This document shows positions 34,001 to 43,557 of a stretch of 64,000 bases of DNA, piece after piece. The stretch comes from Sphaerolaimus hirsutus (lineage: Eukaryota > Nematoda > Chromadorea > Monhysterida > Sphaerolaimidae). Position numbers and translations under genes: made by a program. The notes beneath the pieces were generated by a model that saw only the letters and a program-made list of their open reading frames with translations, was not told where the DNA came from and made no database searches. Where the stretch lies: NCBI GenBank assembly GCA_964036195.1, contig OZ038452.1:21959785-22023784 (forward strand), in the 5' to 3' direction. Numbering within the stretch: the first letter of the stretch is position 1; the number at the start of each line of letters is the position of its first letter.

Positions 34001-35440
34001 TTGTTACTGTAAATACCATAGAATTGAGAATATGGTTGATCTCTTCAATTACAGTAACTTTGTTCAGCTCGCATATATGTAAATATCATATTTATATGAT
34101 ATAATTACCGTAAATCCTCAAAAAAGCACTCCTCGAAATACTGCCTCCTCACTCTAATAACTCACCTCAGTTAGCCGAGTGAGGAAAAAGTACCCTCCCT
34201 CGAATAAGTCTCCTTCTTTGATGGGGAACAAAGATAATGATGAACGTAATGTACCTAAATAGTTTGTAATAATATGAACTATGATGCTCACTAGTATTTT
34301 ATTGGTTCATTATGGATTTTCTATTCCAACTCATATCTAACCACATTAATTTAACCTCATTTTTTGCAGTAAATTGAACATGCATTTTAAGGAAAATTCT
34401 GCCGGAAAAATGACTAATCCCTTCTAAAAACTGCCCACTCAATAATGTACCTACCTATTCCAATTTATTTATATTGGCATTTTTGTCGCAACTCAGCGAC
34501 GTGTGCCACGAGCTGCTCGGCCATGTGCCGCTGTTCGCTGATCCGGACTTCGCAAACTTTTCCCAAGAGATCGGCCTCGCGTCGCTCGGCGCCAGCGACG
34601 AGTTCGTGGAAAAATTGGCTACCGTAAGTGTCTGATTGAGACACATTTGAAAAATGCTTTTTATCCACCCCCAAATTGGTTTTGGCACCCGCAGCTGTAC
34701 TGGTTCACGGTGGAATTTGGAGTGTGCAGCCAGGAAGGCGGGCGCAAGGCCTATGGCGCCGGCTTGCTCAGTTCATTCGGTGAACTGCAGTACTGTTTGA
34801 CGGATGAACCGGAGGTGAGTAGCGGCGCATATCCAGTGTAAATCTGCGCTCAGTGGACATCTGCGCTCATTCAGCACTGACGGCACACATGCATGCCGCT
34901 ATTGTATGTTGGCAGATAGTTGCTCTGAATGGCGCCAGCTTGGCAGTGACATTCGGCTGCAGCGCACGCGCAGCAGATGTCCCACTGAGCGCGGATGTCC
35001 ACAGCTGCTGAGTCGCGGGTGGCTGATTGGTGACTCGGTGCTTGGCGCATCTTCCACGCCACCGTTGCATTGACTTCAAATAATGCAGGTGCGCCCGTTC
35101 GATCCGTCAATGACCGCCGTGCAAAAGTATCCCATCACCAAGTACCAGCCAGTCTACTTTGAAGCGAAGAGTTTTCAGAAGGCAAAAGAACAGCTCCTGT
35201 GCGTTGCACGTCATTTACTGTCACAATTCATTGGTTCTGAATATACCTACATACATTCTTTAATTCGCGCACAGCGAGTGGGCAAAGACCATCCCGAAGC
35301 CGTTCAGCGTGCGCTACAACCCGTACACGGAGTCGGTAGACCTGCTGAACAACAAACAGTCAGTGCTCAGAATGGTGACCGACGTGAAGAGTGAGATCAA
35401 TCGCTTGGAAGACGCCTTGCACAAGGCCGCCACTTTTTGA
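28086..35440 (+). CDS. PAH: Phenylalanine-4-hydroxylase
   Basis: Converts phenylalanine to tyrosine with tetrahydrobiopterin, iron and O2 in the cytosol. Exons: 28086-28145, 28860-28973, 29952-30065, 30429-30536, 30614-30686, 31484-31646, 32042-32238, 33857-33992, 34497-34623, 34695-34814, 35089-35198, 35275-35440. All phases agree and the protein is about 454 residues, as in human PAH (452). An N-terminal ACT regulatory domain ([30 protein letters not shown]) precedes the catalytic domain ([20 protein letters not shown]). Iron ligands are present: both His of [12 protein letters not shown] and the Glu of [30 protein letters not shown] favours PAH over tryptophan or tyrosine hydroxylase. The C-terminus is a tetramerisation helix ([15 protein letters not shown]). 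Exon 4 ends at AAG-GTGATA because that keeps the family spacing. Exon 1 is inferred from phase and start context and is less sure; an in-frame ATG at 28893 in exon 2 is the alternative start. Introns contain several MITEs. Confidence 0.97.
29475..29656. mobile_element. Hairpin MITE of the GGCAGTCCC family in PAH intron 2
   Basis: Left GGGGCAGTCCGAGCCCTG and right CAGGGGTTGGGACTGCCGCC are inverted. The arms contain GTGTCAAATGTCATG and its complement. Same family as the elements forming introns at 59218 and 62151, but here it lies inside a larger intron. Confidence 0.75.
29701..29897. mobile_element. CACACTAGCTGAC-ended foldback MITE
   Basis: TGCACACTAGCTGACAACCG at the left, TTGTCAACTAGTTCGCG at the right, partly palindromic interior. 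PAH intron 2, ending about 55 bp before exon 3. Confidence 0.65.
30132..30350. mobile_element. CACACTAGTTGAC-ended foldback MITE
   Basis: CACACACACTAGTTGACATC at the left and GACATCAACTAGTGTCGG at the right. PAH intron 3. Confidence 0.7.
30876..30985. repeat. GGCGC-rich repeat block
   Basis: GCGCCATAGCGCTGG, CTAGCGCCAAAGC and CGCCATGGCGCTTGG in about 100 bp. Degenerate relative of the GGCGCCAAG arrays at 37992-38250 and 38686-38912. PAH intron 5. Confidence 0.6.
32430..32965. repeat. TAAACGTAAA / AAAGTGAGTA-type element in PAH intron 7
   Basis: Starts near AGAGTTGTTAATAGTACTG and ends TAGTTGTTAAAACG, with AAACGTAAAAGTGAGTAG motifs. Relatives lie at 19930-20700, 25026-25210, 27285-27775, 33450-33640, 36045-36565 and 39905-39975. 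Confidence 0.65.
32981..33446. mobile_element. CCGTATTT-ended element with CGAAATACCCC core
   Basis: ACCGTATTTCCTCGAAACAC at the left and GTATTTCGAGGAAATACGGT at the right. Between them are C-rich CTCGAAATACCCCC repeats and about 250 bp of unique sequence. PAH intron 7. Confidence 0.8.
34834..35010. repeat. Inverted repeat in PAH intron 10
   Basis: CTCAGTGGACATCTGCGCTC on the left pairs with GAGCGCGGATGTCCAC on the right. The intron is GC-rich, unlike the others. Confidence 0.6.
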
Positions 35441-35690
35441 GAGTTTTTTTTCTAATTTTACGTGGATATCATTCACAGTTATTTTATCTGGGGAAGTAAA
35501 TGTTCGAGTAAAATGCTTCCGATGTTTTGTCGCTTTCCTGGTGAGACAATTAAAATACATTGAAATCACGCTGCTTTTTGGATTGAAGTAAAATCTCAAA
35601 ATGGTATTATTCTACTGAAAAGCTCTGCATCGGCGCTGGACCGCAGAAGAAGCTTTCATAAATGATTCACCATATTGCCATGAGGTGTAA

Positions 35691-35696
35691 AATAAA
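35691..35696 (+). terminator. Poly(A) signal AATAAA after PAH
   Basis: First AATAAA downstream of the PAH stop codon (about 250 bp after it). Confidence 0.45.
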
Positions 35697-36044
35697 AATA
35701 CCATGACAAGCAGGCACCAATGGACCGTTGCTACCTGACAACTACCTAGATTCATACAACAAATTTATATCACGTTTCTGTCGGCCTACGCAACACCTTC
35801 TGACAAGTGCTTCAAAATGACTCCAAACAGCTTTATTTCGTGGATGGGTCTATTTTTGGCACATTTTCTGCAGAAAAATGGATGAAAAGAAAATGTAATC
35901 TGGATGACATCTTTTCTTTTTATCAGGGTATTTGTTCTATGCTGCCTCATTAACGGGCTGTGAGGCTGATCAAGTCATGGTCGATTCAGGGGTCACACAT
36001 ATCACAATGTCATTTTCATACCCCCTGGTGGAGTGATTGAAATC

Positions 36045-36565
36045 AGAGTGTTAAAAGTACCAAACTTTTTTCAAAGTATACATAAACATAAAGTATTCAT
36101 TTTTTACTCACTCCCTGAGTACAGAAAACGTTAAGTAAAAGTTTTTGTACTTTTACTTGTGAGTAAACATGAGTAAATTACTTTTTCCCGCAACAAAATG
36201 TAAAAGTGAGTATTTTTTGGAATTTTGCCCAAATTTTCACTAAAAAATCACTATTTTTCGTGCCTTTTTCACCATTTTAACCTTCGAATTCAATATTTCA
36301 TGTGCTATTTGCCTATTTTCAGCTATGTTTTGCAATTTTTTCTCCTATTTTTCGCTTTTGTCTCAATTTTTCCATCTATGCATTGAAAAAGCATGTACAC
36401 AAGCTAGGTATCTGCAATAAGTTTTCTGTACTCGAGTACTTTCAAAAAGTATACGTAAAAGCGAGTACAGGTACTTTTTTCAAAGTATACGTAAACGTAT
36501 TTACTCAGTACTCGAGTATACGCACTTTTTGAGTAAACGTAAATACGTTTTAACAACTACGATTG
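36045..36565. repeat. TAAACGTAAA-type element
   Basis: Starts AGAGTGTTAAAAGTACC and ends ACGTTTTAACAACTACG, with TTTTTTCAAAGTATACGTAA in both halves. The inverted ends suggest a MITE. Confidence 0.7.
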
Positions 36566-36826
36566 AAATTTTTGTTGTCACTGAAAAACACTGTGTACAT
36601 CATTTATTCTAGGTATTTTGTTATTTGCTAATTTCTGCTAAAAATGCACAATCCACATTTATTCACATTCACGCACGGTCTGGACACAACTGTAAACAAA
36701 CTGAATATAAATTCACACTTAAAACTGTCATAAACAATATAAAAAGTGTGTTTTGCAGTGCATGTATGGGTAGTGGGGCCATAGAGGGTGTCCCCTCAAC
36801 GATATGTCAATTTCTAATGTAATGTG

Positions 36827-36910
36827 TAGTGATGGAATGGCGCCCTTGGCGCTTGCGCCATTTTCGTTGTTTTGGATGGTGCCGGAAATGGCGCCAAGAT
36901 GCCATGATGA
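36827..36910. repeat. GGCGCC repeat with TAGTGATGGAATGGCGCC end
   Basis: TAGTGATGGAATGGCGCC is also the inverted right end of 38686-38912, marking the terminus of a GGCGCC-rich element family. Confidence 0.6.
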
Positions 36911-36948
36911 ACGGTTATATTTTCCGTATGAAATTGTCTAATTCACAT

Positions 36949-37330
36949 TCGCTTCGCCTAAGGACCAAACCTCCCTTGTTACAAAAAAAAATTTTTGCGT
37001 TTTTTTTCATGGATTTGGAATCTCCATAACTAGAAACTAAAAAATTTCCTTCCATGCATATATCTGGAAATGTCATCTTCCTACTAAAAAAATTGATCAA
37101 AGTCAAAAGTCACCATTTTTCAGGCTGTTTTTTGGAAATTCATAACTTTTGTTTGACTTCATCTATCAATATAATATTTTGTATTTTTATTAAGAAAGTT
37201 GTGGAGATTAATTGGCCCATACAAACTAGTTTCATCAAATGTTTTTTTCTCAACGAAAATGCAGGCTGAAATTTTGAAAATGGCATCAAATTTTCAGTTT
37301 GTAATTGAGAGCTTAGCTTTTTTTGCATAA
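36949..37330. repeat. Dispersed repeat, near-identical to 63662-64000
   Basis: From GCTTCGC onward (GGACCAAACCTCCCTTGTTAC) the sequence matches 63662-64000 in the same orientation for about 340 bp with few changes. A weaker third copy lies at 37600-37750, next to the N gap. Confidence 0.9.
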
Positions 37331-37751
37331 AATGTGCCCAATTGTATAGTTTATTTTACAAAAAATAAAATAGAAAAAGTAGGTCTGCCAATTTTTGCCA
37401 CAACAGTTTGAAACAGCCGACACCCGTCTCACCACTGCAGACAAGCCCACTCTGAAGACTCAGATGAAGTTGTATGAAAAAAGTTTCCATCATAAACATA
37501 GGTTATTTTTCCATGTTCTTTCATTTGTATATCTCCATTTTTTATTAAACATACTTTGGATAGGTGCTCTCATACAAAAACTCACTTTTCACATAAAAAA
37601 TTGTGACCCCCATTTTTATGGTGGATTTGGAATCTTCGTACATAGAAACTAAGAATTTCTGTCCATACATATATCTGGAAATGCCATCTTCCTACAAAAA
37701 AAAATTGATTGAAGTCAAAAATCATCTTTTTTCCAGACGTTTCTTTGGAAA

Positions 37752-37951
37752 NNNNNNNNNNNNNNNNNNNNNNNNNNNNNNNNNNNNNNNNNNNNNNNNN
37801 NNNNNNNNNNNNNNNNNNNNNNNNNNNNNNNNNNNNNNNNNNNNNNNNNNNNNNNNNNNNNNNNNNNNNNNNNNNNNNNNNNNNNNNNNNNNNNNNNNNN
37901 NNNNNNNNNNNNNNNNNNNNNNNNNNNNNNNNNNNNNNNNNNNNNNNNNNN
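37752..37951. other. Assembly gap of 200 N
   Basis: Run of exactly 200 N between two repeat-rich flanks. Open frames crossing it are artefacts. Confidence 0.99.
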
Positions 37952-37991
37952 TATGTAAAAAATATCCACTTGTATTATATCTGTTTATATC

Positions 37992-38250
37992 CCATTGGCG
38001 TAGTGATGGAAAAGCGCCAGAAAAAATGGCGCCAGGCGCCAAGGGCGCCATGGCGCCATTCGGAAAGTGGGTGCCAAGCGCCAAGGGCGCCACAGAAAAA
38101 GGGCGCCAGGCGCCAAGGGCGCCATGGCGCCATTTAGAAAGTGGGCGCCAGGCGCCAGGGGCGCCACGGAATGAGGGCGCCAAGCGCCAAGGGCGCCATG
38201 GCGCCATTTGGAAAATAGGGCGCCAGGCGCCAAGGGCGCCAGGATAAAAA
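37992..38250. repeat. GGCGCCAAGGGCGCC array
   Basis: Begins TAGTGATGGAAAAGCGCC. GGCGCCAAGGGCGCCATGG and a spacer with AAAGTGGG or AAAAAGGG alternate five or so times. The unit is itself palindromic, so both strands read alike. Confidence 0.85.
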
Positions 38251-38685
38251 GGTGCCTACAACACCATGCGTGTGCTAAAAATGTTTCTACAGACCCATTG
38301 TACGCGCATTCACTTCTTAATTCGCGTTCTCCAGGATCTAATGAACAAAAACAAGGCTAGCAACAAAAATTTTTTTGAATAAAATCCACATGATGAATTC
38401 AAACGCAATGGAAATTGTCATTTGACAACAATCCATTCATTACAAATAGACCTTTCCAAACAATGTTTCCTAATTGCAACGATTTAAATCCGTTTATTTA
38501 TGATTTTGCAATTTAGACGGTCCATCATTCTTGTCTTCTGATCCGTCAGACAGATCTGATGAACCGTTGGATGAAAGATTTCCACCCACTGACACCACTC
38601 CGTCCATTTTTCTGGCGAATTTAGATCATCCACGGATGCGTTTTTCATTTTTTTTCGTTTACACAGCACTCACCGTGAAACCATG

Positions 38686-38912
38686 CTGGCGCCTTTTTGG
38701 CGCCCTTCTAAAGCAGGGCGCCAGGCGCCAAGAGCGCCACGGAAAAAGGGCGCCAAGCGCCAAGGGCGCCATGGCGCCTTTCAGAATGTGGGCGCCAGGC
38801 GCCAAGGGCGCCACAGAAAAAGGGCGCCAAGCGCCAATGGCGCCATGGCGCGGCGCCCTTTGGCGCCCTCAAATGGCGCCAGCGCCATGGCGCCATTCCA
38901 TCACTACATTGG
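38686..38912. repeat. GGCGCCAAGGGCGCC array, TAGTGATGGAATGG end
   Basis: Same unit as 37992-38250, ending GGCGCCATTCCATCACTA, the complement of the left end seen at 36827. Probably the core of a MITE family with ends TAGTGATGGAATGGCGCC. Confidence 0.85.
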
Positions 38913-39002
38913 CGACACAGCACGGATCTCCAATGGGGGCTCACCAAATTGTATTCATGTCTTTTTTGCCTTTTTTCAGCTATTTGTTTGCTATATGCTG
39001 TA

Positions 39003-39456
39003 TATACCGTATTTCCTCGAAATACCCCCGTCTCGAATTCCCCCTCTAATGGCCACTATGAATTTATTAGCCCCCCCCCTCAAAATACCCCCCCCCAATT
39101 GAGTGTACAGAGAACGTACATGACAAAACTGCGGTTTGTGATTCGGGCAATGCAAAACACACGTTAAAAACAATGAATTGTTACGTTAAAACAGTGTTTA
39201 TGCCATCTACATAAATACTTAGGTATACAAGTCCATAGACTCTTATATATACCGGTATAGCGGTTATTGTTGCTTTTTTCTACGTCTGCGTACGTTACAG
39301 ACGACGATTTAGTACTGGAATTTCAAAAAAAATTTCTGGCGAAATAATAAGCCCCCCCCCCTCGAAATACCCCCCCTCGTTTACTCCCCGCCCCCCCCCC
39401 TCAAAATTCTCACTCTGAAACAATCACCACAAACAATGAGTATTTGGAGGAAATGA
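39003..39456. mobile_element. CCGTATTT-ended element with CGAAATACCCC core
   Basis: ACCGTATTTCCTCGAAATAC at the left, TATTTGGAGGAAATGAGG at the right (degenerate). Its unique centre (about 39105-39340) resembles that of 32981-33446 and 62444-62813. Confidence 0.75.
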
Positions 39457-39900
39457 GGAGTTTGCTTCCAAAACTCGATAACTCCATGTTTTTCAGTTTT
39501 GTGAAAATTGCATTTGAAACTTTGAGAGTGGCCTGAGCGGCACGCTTTGAGTGACAACCTTCGCCCAATACTTTTTGAAAAGCCAACGAATTCCTCTACA
39601 TTTTCCATAATTACAATCCTCTGGCCGGCAAATATGGCTAGAGTTAGGTCCATTTAACTGTCATTATGGCAACAAATTTAACTAACAAAATTTTATAACG
39701 AGTTTCGGATGCAAAGTTTTTTCAGTGGAGATATCGAGTTTCGAGTGAAAATTATGATAGATATTTATGGAGTTATCGAGTTTCGAGTGAAAATTCATCA
39801 TTTTGATGGTGGAGATATCGAGTTTCGGATGTAAATTTACATTTTTTTCAAAAATCGGTCTCTGTATCTCGGGAACGGTATGAGATATTTACGTAATTTT
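39457..39900. repeat. AACTCGATAACTC dispersed repeat
   Basis: Inverted relative of 17280-17900, sharing TTGAAACTTTGAGAGTGGCC and GAGTTATCGAGTTTCGAG. Confidence 0.75.
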
Positions 39901-40301
39901 TGTTAGGGGTGAGTAAAAAAACTTTTACATTCACATTTACTTTGAAAAAGTTCAGTACTTTTGACAGCTCTGAATTGATAAATAATAAATATATATACCT
40001 AGGTATAATAATAGACTTCATTGGCTTCCTTAGCTGTTATAAATGTAGAATGCACATGCACTGATAAAAGACCGCGGTATTATTCATGCTTTCAAAATGC
40101 TTGGTTACAAAAATACTGCAGCGGCGTTACAATCGGTACAAAAATTGTATTATTATTTTTTTATAAATATAAAATCATTTTTTAACAATGATTGAACTAA
40201 CCAGTAATCTTCATCTTCAAAGATTCATCTGATGATTCAGCATGTTTTTAAGCGAAGTTCTTTCAAATTTGACAGGTTGTTCTCAGATTTTTATATTGAC
40301 A

Positions 40302-40419
40302 TACCGTATTTCTTCTCTAATAGAACGGCATGCCTCCAATAGAACGGCACCTCCAATAGAACGGTAGGAAAAAAGTTGACGAAAAAAAACGACGCTCTTC
40401 TATAAGAAGAAATACGGTA
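40302..40419. mobile_element. CCGTATTTCTTCT-ended MITE with AATAGAACGGC core
   Basis: ACCGTATTTCTTCTCTAATA and AGAAGAAATACGGT ends, flanked by TA on both sides. The core is CTCCAATAGAACGGCAC repeats. Relatives: 41171-41320, 50035-50158, 54033-54152, 57950-58120, 59617-59773. Confidence 0.85.
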
Positions 40420-40628
40420 ATAACTTTCTCTCTCCATATCTAATTTCTCACTTAAAAATAGAAAAAATTTAATAAACTCAATGCATATAACATAAAATCA
40501 AGAGAGATGTCCCACTAATTTCGAAATTGACGAGACGCGCGGCGAGTAGCCGTAAAAAACCTCCCCGCTCCCTTTTTGCTGCGTAATTGAAAGCGGCTTT
40601 TCCTATTTGTCTAAAAGTCTGAGACTAT

Positions 40629-40991
40629 CACAGCAAAAAATAGATCCGTGAAGCGCGTGAAGCGGCGCGCTTCCACACGCTTCCACACGCTTCCACCAAC
40701 ATCACGAGATTCTGGGTGAAGTGTCTTCCACACGCTTCACCTATCTTCACCGCGCGCTTCACGCGCATACAAACATGTGGAAGACACTTCACGGCGCTGG
40801 AGCTTCCACACGCTTCCCCCGCATATACATTTGCATGGGAGCGCCATATTTAGAAGTGTGAAGTGCTTTCACGCAGATTTTCGTGATGTGTGTGGAAGCG
40901 CCGGCAGCTTGGTGAAGCGTTCGGGGAGTGTTGGCGTGAAGACACTTCCCGACGCTTCACCGCGCATCCACACACCCATTTTTTGCTGTGT
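40629..40991. mobile_element. CACAGCAAAAAA-ended hairpin element with CTTCACACGC core
   Basis: Starts CACAGCAAAAAATAG and ends CATTTTTTGCTGTG. The interior alternates GCTTCCACACGCTTCCAC and its complement GTGTGGAAGC, giving nested palindromes. Confidence 0.85.
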
Positions 40992-41170
40992 ATGACGCAA
41001 TACTGCTCATTCGGTGAGATTTTGCGATGCATATTTTTCCAAGCTTACAGCTTCACTTTCTATTTTCTTGTATGATCTATAAAAGTTAAAGAAATTGGTA
41101 TTTAAGACGCTGAGCGCAAACGGATTCTCTCAGAATTTGAGACTCCTTTTTCCGTGGAAAAAAAAACAGT

Positions 41171-41320
41171 TACCGTATTTCACCTAATAGAACGGCATAC
41201 CGCCAATAGAACGGCACCTCCAATAGAACGGCAGGTTTTGGCACTTTTTTGCACTCACGAAATGAATAGAACGGCAGCCTGCAATAGAACGGCACCTCTA
41301 ATAGAACGGCAGGTAGAAAT
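41171..41320. repeat. AATAGAACGGC-core MITE fragment
   Basis: TACCGTATTTCACCTAATAG start and seven AATAGAACGGC units; the right inverted end is missing. Confidence 0.7.
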
Positions 41321-41991
41321 TACGTTGGGAGAGTGCCAGAACACAGAAATATAAGAAAAATGGGTGGTGAGCAGGGTTGGTTTTATAAAAATCATTTGTA
41401 TACAAATTGTATAAAAATTGTATAAAAATGTATTTTATTTTTATTTTATTCTTGTTTCATTTTATTTTATTTTATTTTATTCCAAAATAATAATAAAATA
41501 ATAAAATGGACCATTTTACAAAAATTTTACAAAAATTTTACAGAAATTTTACAAAAAATCAGAATCTTGCATGCAAGGTCACAAAAATGTGATAATTAGG
41601 TAGACCTAAACATGAAAAACGTGTGACAAATTTTTCCATTACCTTGCAAAAGTTGCATGCAGTAGGTATTGTTAGCTAGTTGCAAGTGTTAAGTTACAAT
41701 TATCGATAAGAATGGTTTGCATTTTCAGTAGAAGGATTACTGTAGTAGAAGGATAATTGTCATGACAAATGTCATGCAGAGTGTAAATTGTGTATCTGAA
41801 TATTATGTTTTGGTATCCAAACCTTATATTTTGGTATCCAAATCTTATGTTTTTGTATTCAAATGTTCACACAAGATTTGGTTACAAAAACAACAAGATT
41901 TGGATACAAAAGCTTAATTCGGATACAATTTGCTTTACAGTTTCCACTTTAATTTATATTTGTCATGACAATTGACACTTAACATTGACAT

Positions 41992-42130
41992 TTTTCGGGG
42001 CCCCAAGTAGAACGAGAGAGATTTTGATGCTGTGGTTTATTCATCCGGTCACCACGACCCATCCGAATCACATTTAAATAACAGAGATTTGGGAAACAAC
42101 TTTTAACAAACTTAATCCACACAATCCGAC
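41992..42130 (-). repeat. 3' LTR of the Ty3/gypsy element
   Basis: About 139 bp, essentially identical to 49420-49558. On the element's strand it starts TGTCGGATTGTGTGG and ends GGGGCCCCGAAAA. It is short for an LTR. The near identity of the two copies implies a recent insertion. Flanks share CATTGACA, so the target duplication is CATTG or slightly longer. Confidence 0.93.
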
Positions 42131-42226
42131 ATCATATTTCTCCAGAAAAATCAAATAAAATCAACATTCACAAATTTCCTATCTTTCATCCCACTTTTAT
42201 TTTTTGTTTGAAAATGAAAGGGTGCA

Positions 42227-42661
42227 TCAGCGGGAATGTGAGCGAGGACGTTTAGATTCTGTGTTGCGGTGACGGTAGCGATTTTTTGAAATACGCGAGA
42301 AAACCCCCCTGCGGCGCAGTCGATGTCCGCCCTGCCTGTTGTAGTTGTGGTAGCTGTTCGGGGCGGGCGTGCGACACCGGTTGTAGTGGCGACGTGGATA
42401 ACGATCCACTGCTGGCGCACGCTGCACCAGAGAAGGTCGGGCACGTTGCTGACTGGTGCTCGGAGCGTCCTCGTCGTAACAACCCTTCAAATGTTGTGGC
42501 AGTGGGTTTATTAGTGTGCGGCGCGATGTTTGCAAAATCAGCGAAATTGCCTGTGCCTGCTGGCGCCGCAATTCAGCTGGGCTGACTTCAAGCAGCCCAT
42601 CAAAACGCATCAAGGGTCCATGTTCCGGGCGGCGATAGAATTTCGCCCCGTCTAGGTCCAC
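42227..42661 (-). CDS. Last ORF of the gypsy element, Arg-rich C-terminus
   Basis: An open frame of about 145 residues from LDGAKFYRRPEHGPLMRFDG to an Arg/His/Ser-rich end (RRRGVFSRISKNRYRHRN). TGTTACAG upstream (about 42675) could be a splice acceptor that joins it to the ORF at 42938-43393, but I cannot prove this. The function is not recognised. Confidence 0.35.
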   Translation of the reverse strand: MDLDGAKFYRRPEHGPLMRFDGLLEVSPAELRRQQAQAISLILQTSRRTLINPLPQHLKGCYDEDAPSTSQQRARPSLVQRAPAVDRYPRRHYNRCRTPAPNSYHNYNRQGGHRLRRRGVFSRISKNRYRHRNTESKRPRSHSR

Positions 42662-42937
42662 GGACCCAGTCTGTAACAGGGCTCACCAACGTCACCAAAG
42701 AAACTCAAAAAAAAAACCACAATTTGCCTCGACAAAAGAAACAGAAACACACTGGTGGGAAAAAAGTAGTCTCAGTTTGCATAGAGACTGTCACGGTGGG
42801 TGAATGACTTTGTTGTGACACTTTAAGCAATTCTAAAGCTTCTGTCAAGTTGCGGATAGTGATATTTTTGGTGGCTGACTCCGCCTCAACTCTCACAAGC
42901 GCTTCCCCAAGGTGAGCATTCTCTAAGCGAAACCCCA

Positions 42938-43393
42938 CTACTGTCCTGTGTCGATCTTCATTCTCTTGCTGCAAGGAATGAAACCCGCGACGCAGCTGGC
43001 GATATTTGTCCCCAAGCGAGTCAAAATCCTGGGACATTTCGCCAGTAAATTCAACTTTCCAGCTAGAAAAGACCCAGTTAAAACTGTCACCTGACACATC
43101 TGGTCGTATAGATGTTTGTTTGCTGTGTCGCGGCGTTCGATTTCACTGGGTGACTGGTGGGCTGAGCTGCCAGGTTGTGTTGTGTCCGCGTCATATTGCG
43201 GTGTCCTTGTTCCTTGCATGACTTGCTCATCTTGGGTTTCTGCCTCACACGGCGGTTCTTCGTATGTTGGAGTTGCTGGCGGCGGTGGGCTGGGGGTCCG
43301 AGATGCAGATTTGCTTTTTCGATGCTTGCGGCGACCCGATTCTGCAGGCCCCAACAGCAACAGCAGGAAAGTAGCAACCACGCACACATTCAT
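42938..43393 (-). CDS. Downstream ORF of the gypsy element with signal-peptide-like start
   Basis: Between integrase and the 3' LTR. An ATG at 43393 starts MNVCVVATFLLLLLGPAESG, a good signal peptide, followed by a basic/Ser/Pro-rich stretch (SKSASRTPSPPPPATPTYEE). An overlapping minus-strand frame at 42705-43097 carries a heptad-like coiled coil (YRQLRRGFHSLQQENEDRH) and two N-glycosylation sites (NITIRNLT). This is the position of envelope-like genes in some Ty3/gypsy lineages. I see no fusion peptide, furin site or family match, so the role is open. The two frames may be joined by splicing. Confidence 0.45.
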   Translation of the reverse strand: MNVCVVATFLLLLLGPAESGRRKHRKSKSASRTPSPPPPATPTYEEPPCEAETQDEQVMQGTRTPQYDADTTQPGSSAHQSPSEIERRDTANKHLYDQMCQVTVLTGSFLAGKLNLLAKCPRILTRLGTNIASCVAGFIPCSKRMKIDTGQ

Positions 43394-43557
43394 GATTTTG
43401 CTGTTGGTGACTGCAACTGCCTTTCGCTTTTGGTTTCGAAAAAATTTTCTCCGACTTTTAATGTTATAAAGATCCTTTAAAATGCGAAAAAATGGAAACA
43501 TACATGTTGGAAACTAGTAAACGCTGTTGACAAAATAATTTTTTTTTTTTAAACAGT

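Noticed and set aside
37603..38247. Long open frames across 37.6-38.2 kb
   Set aside because: They run through 200 N and a GGCGCC array; the translation is an artefact.
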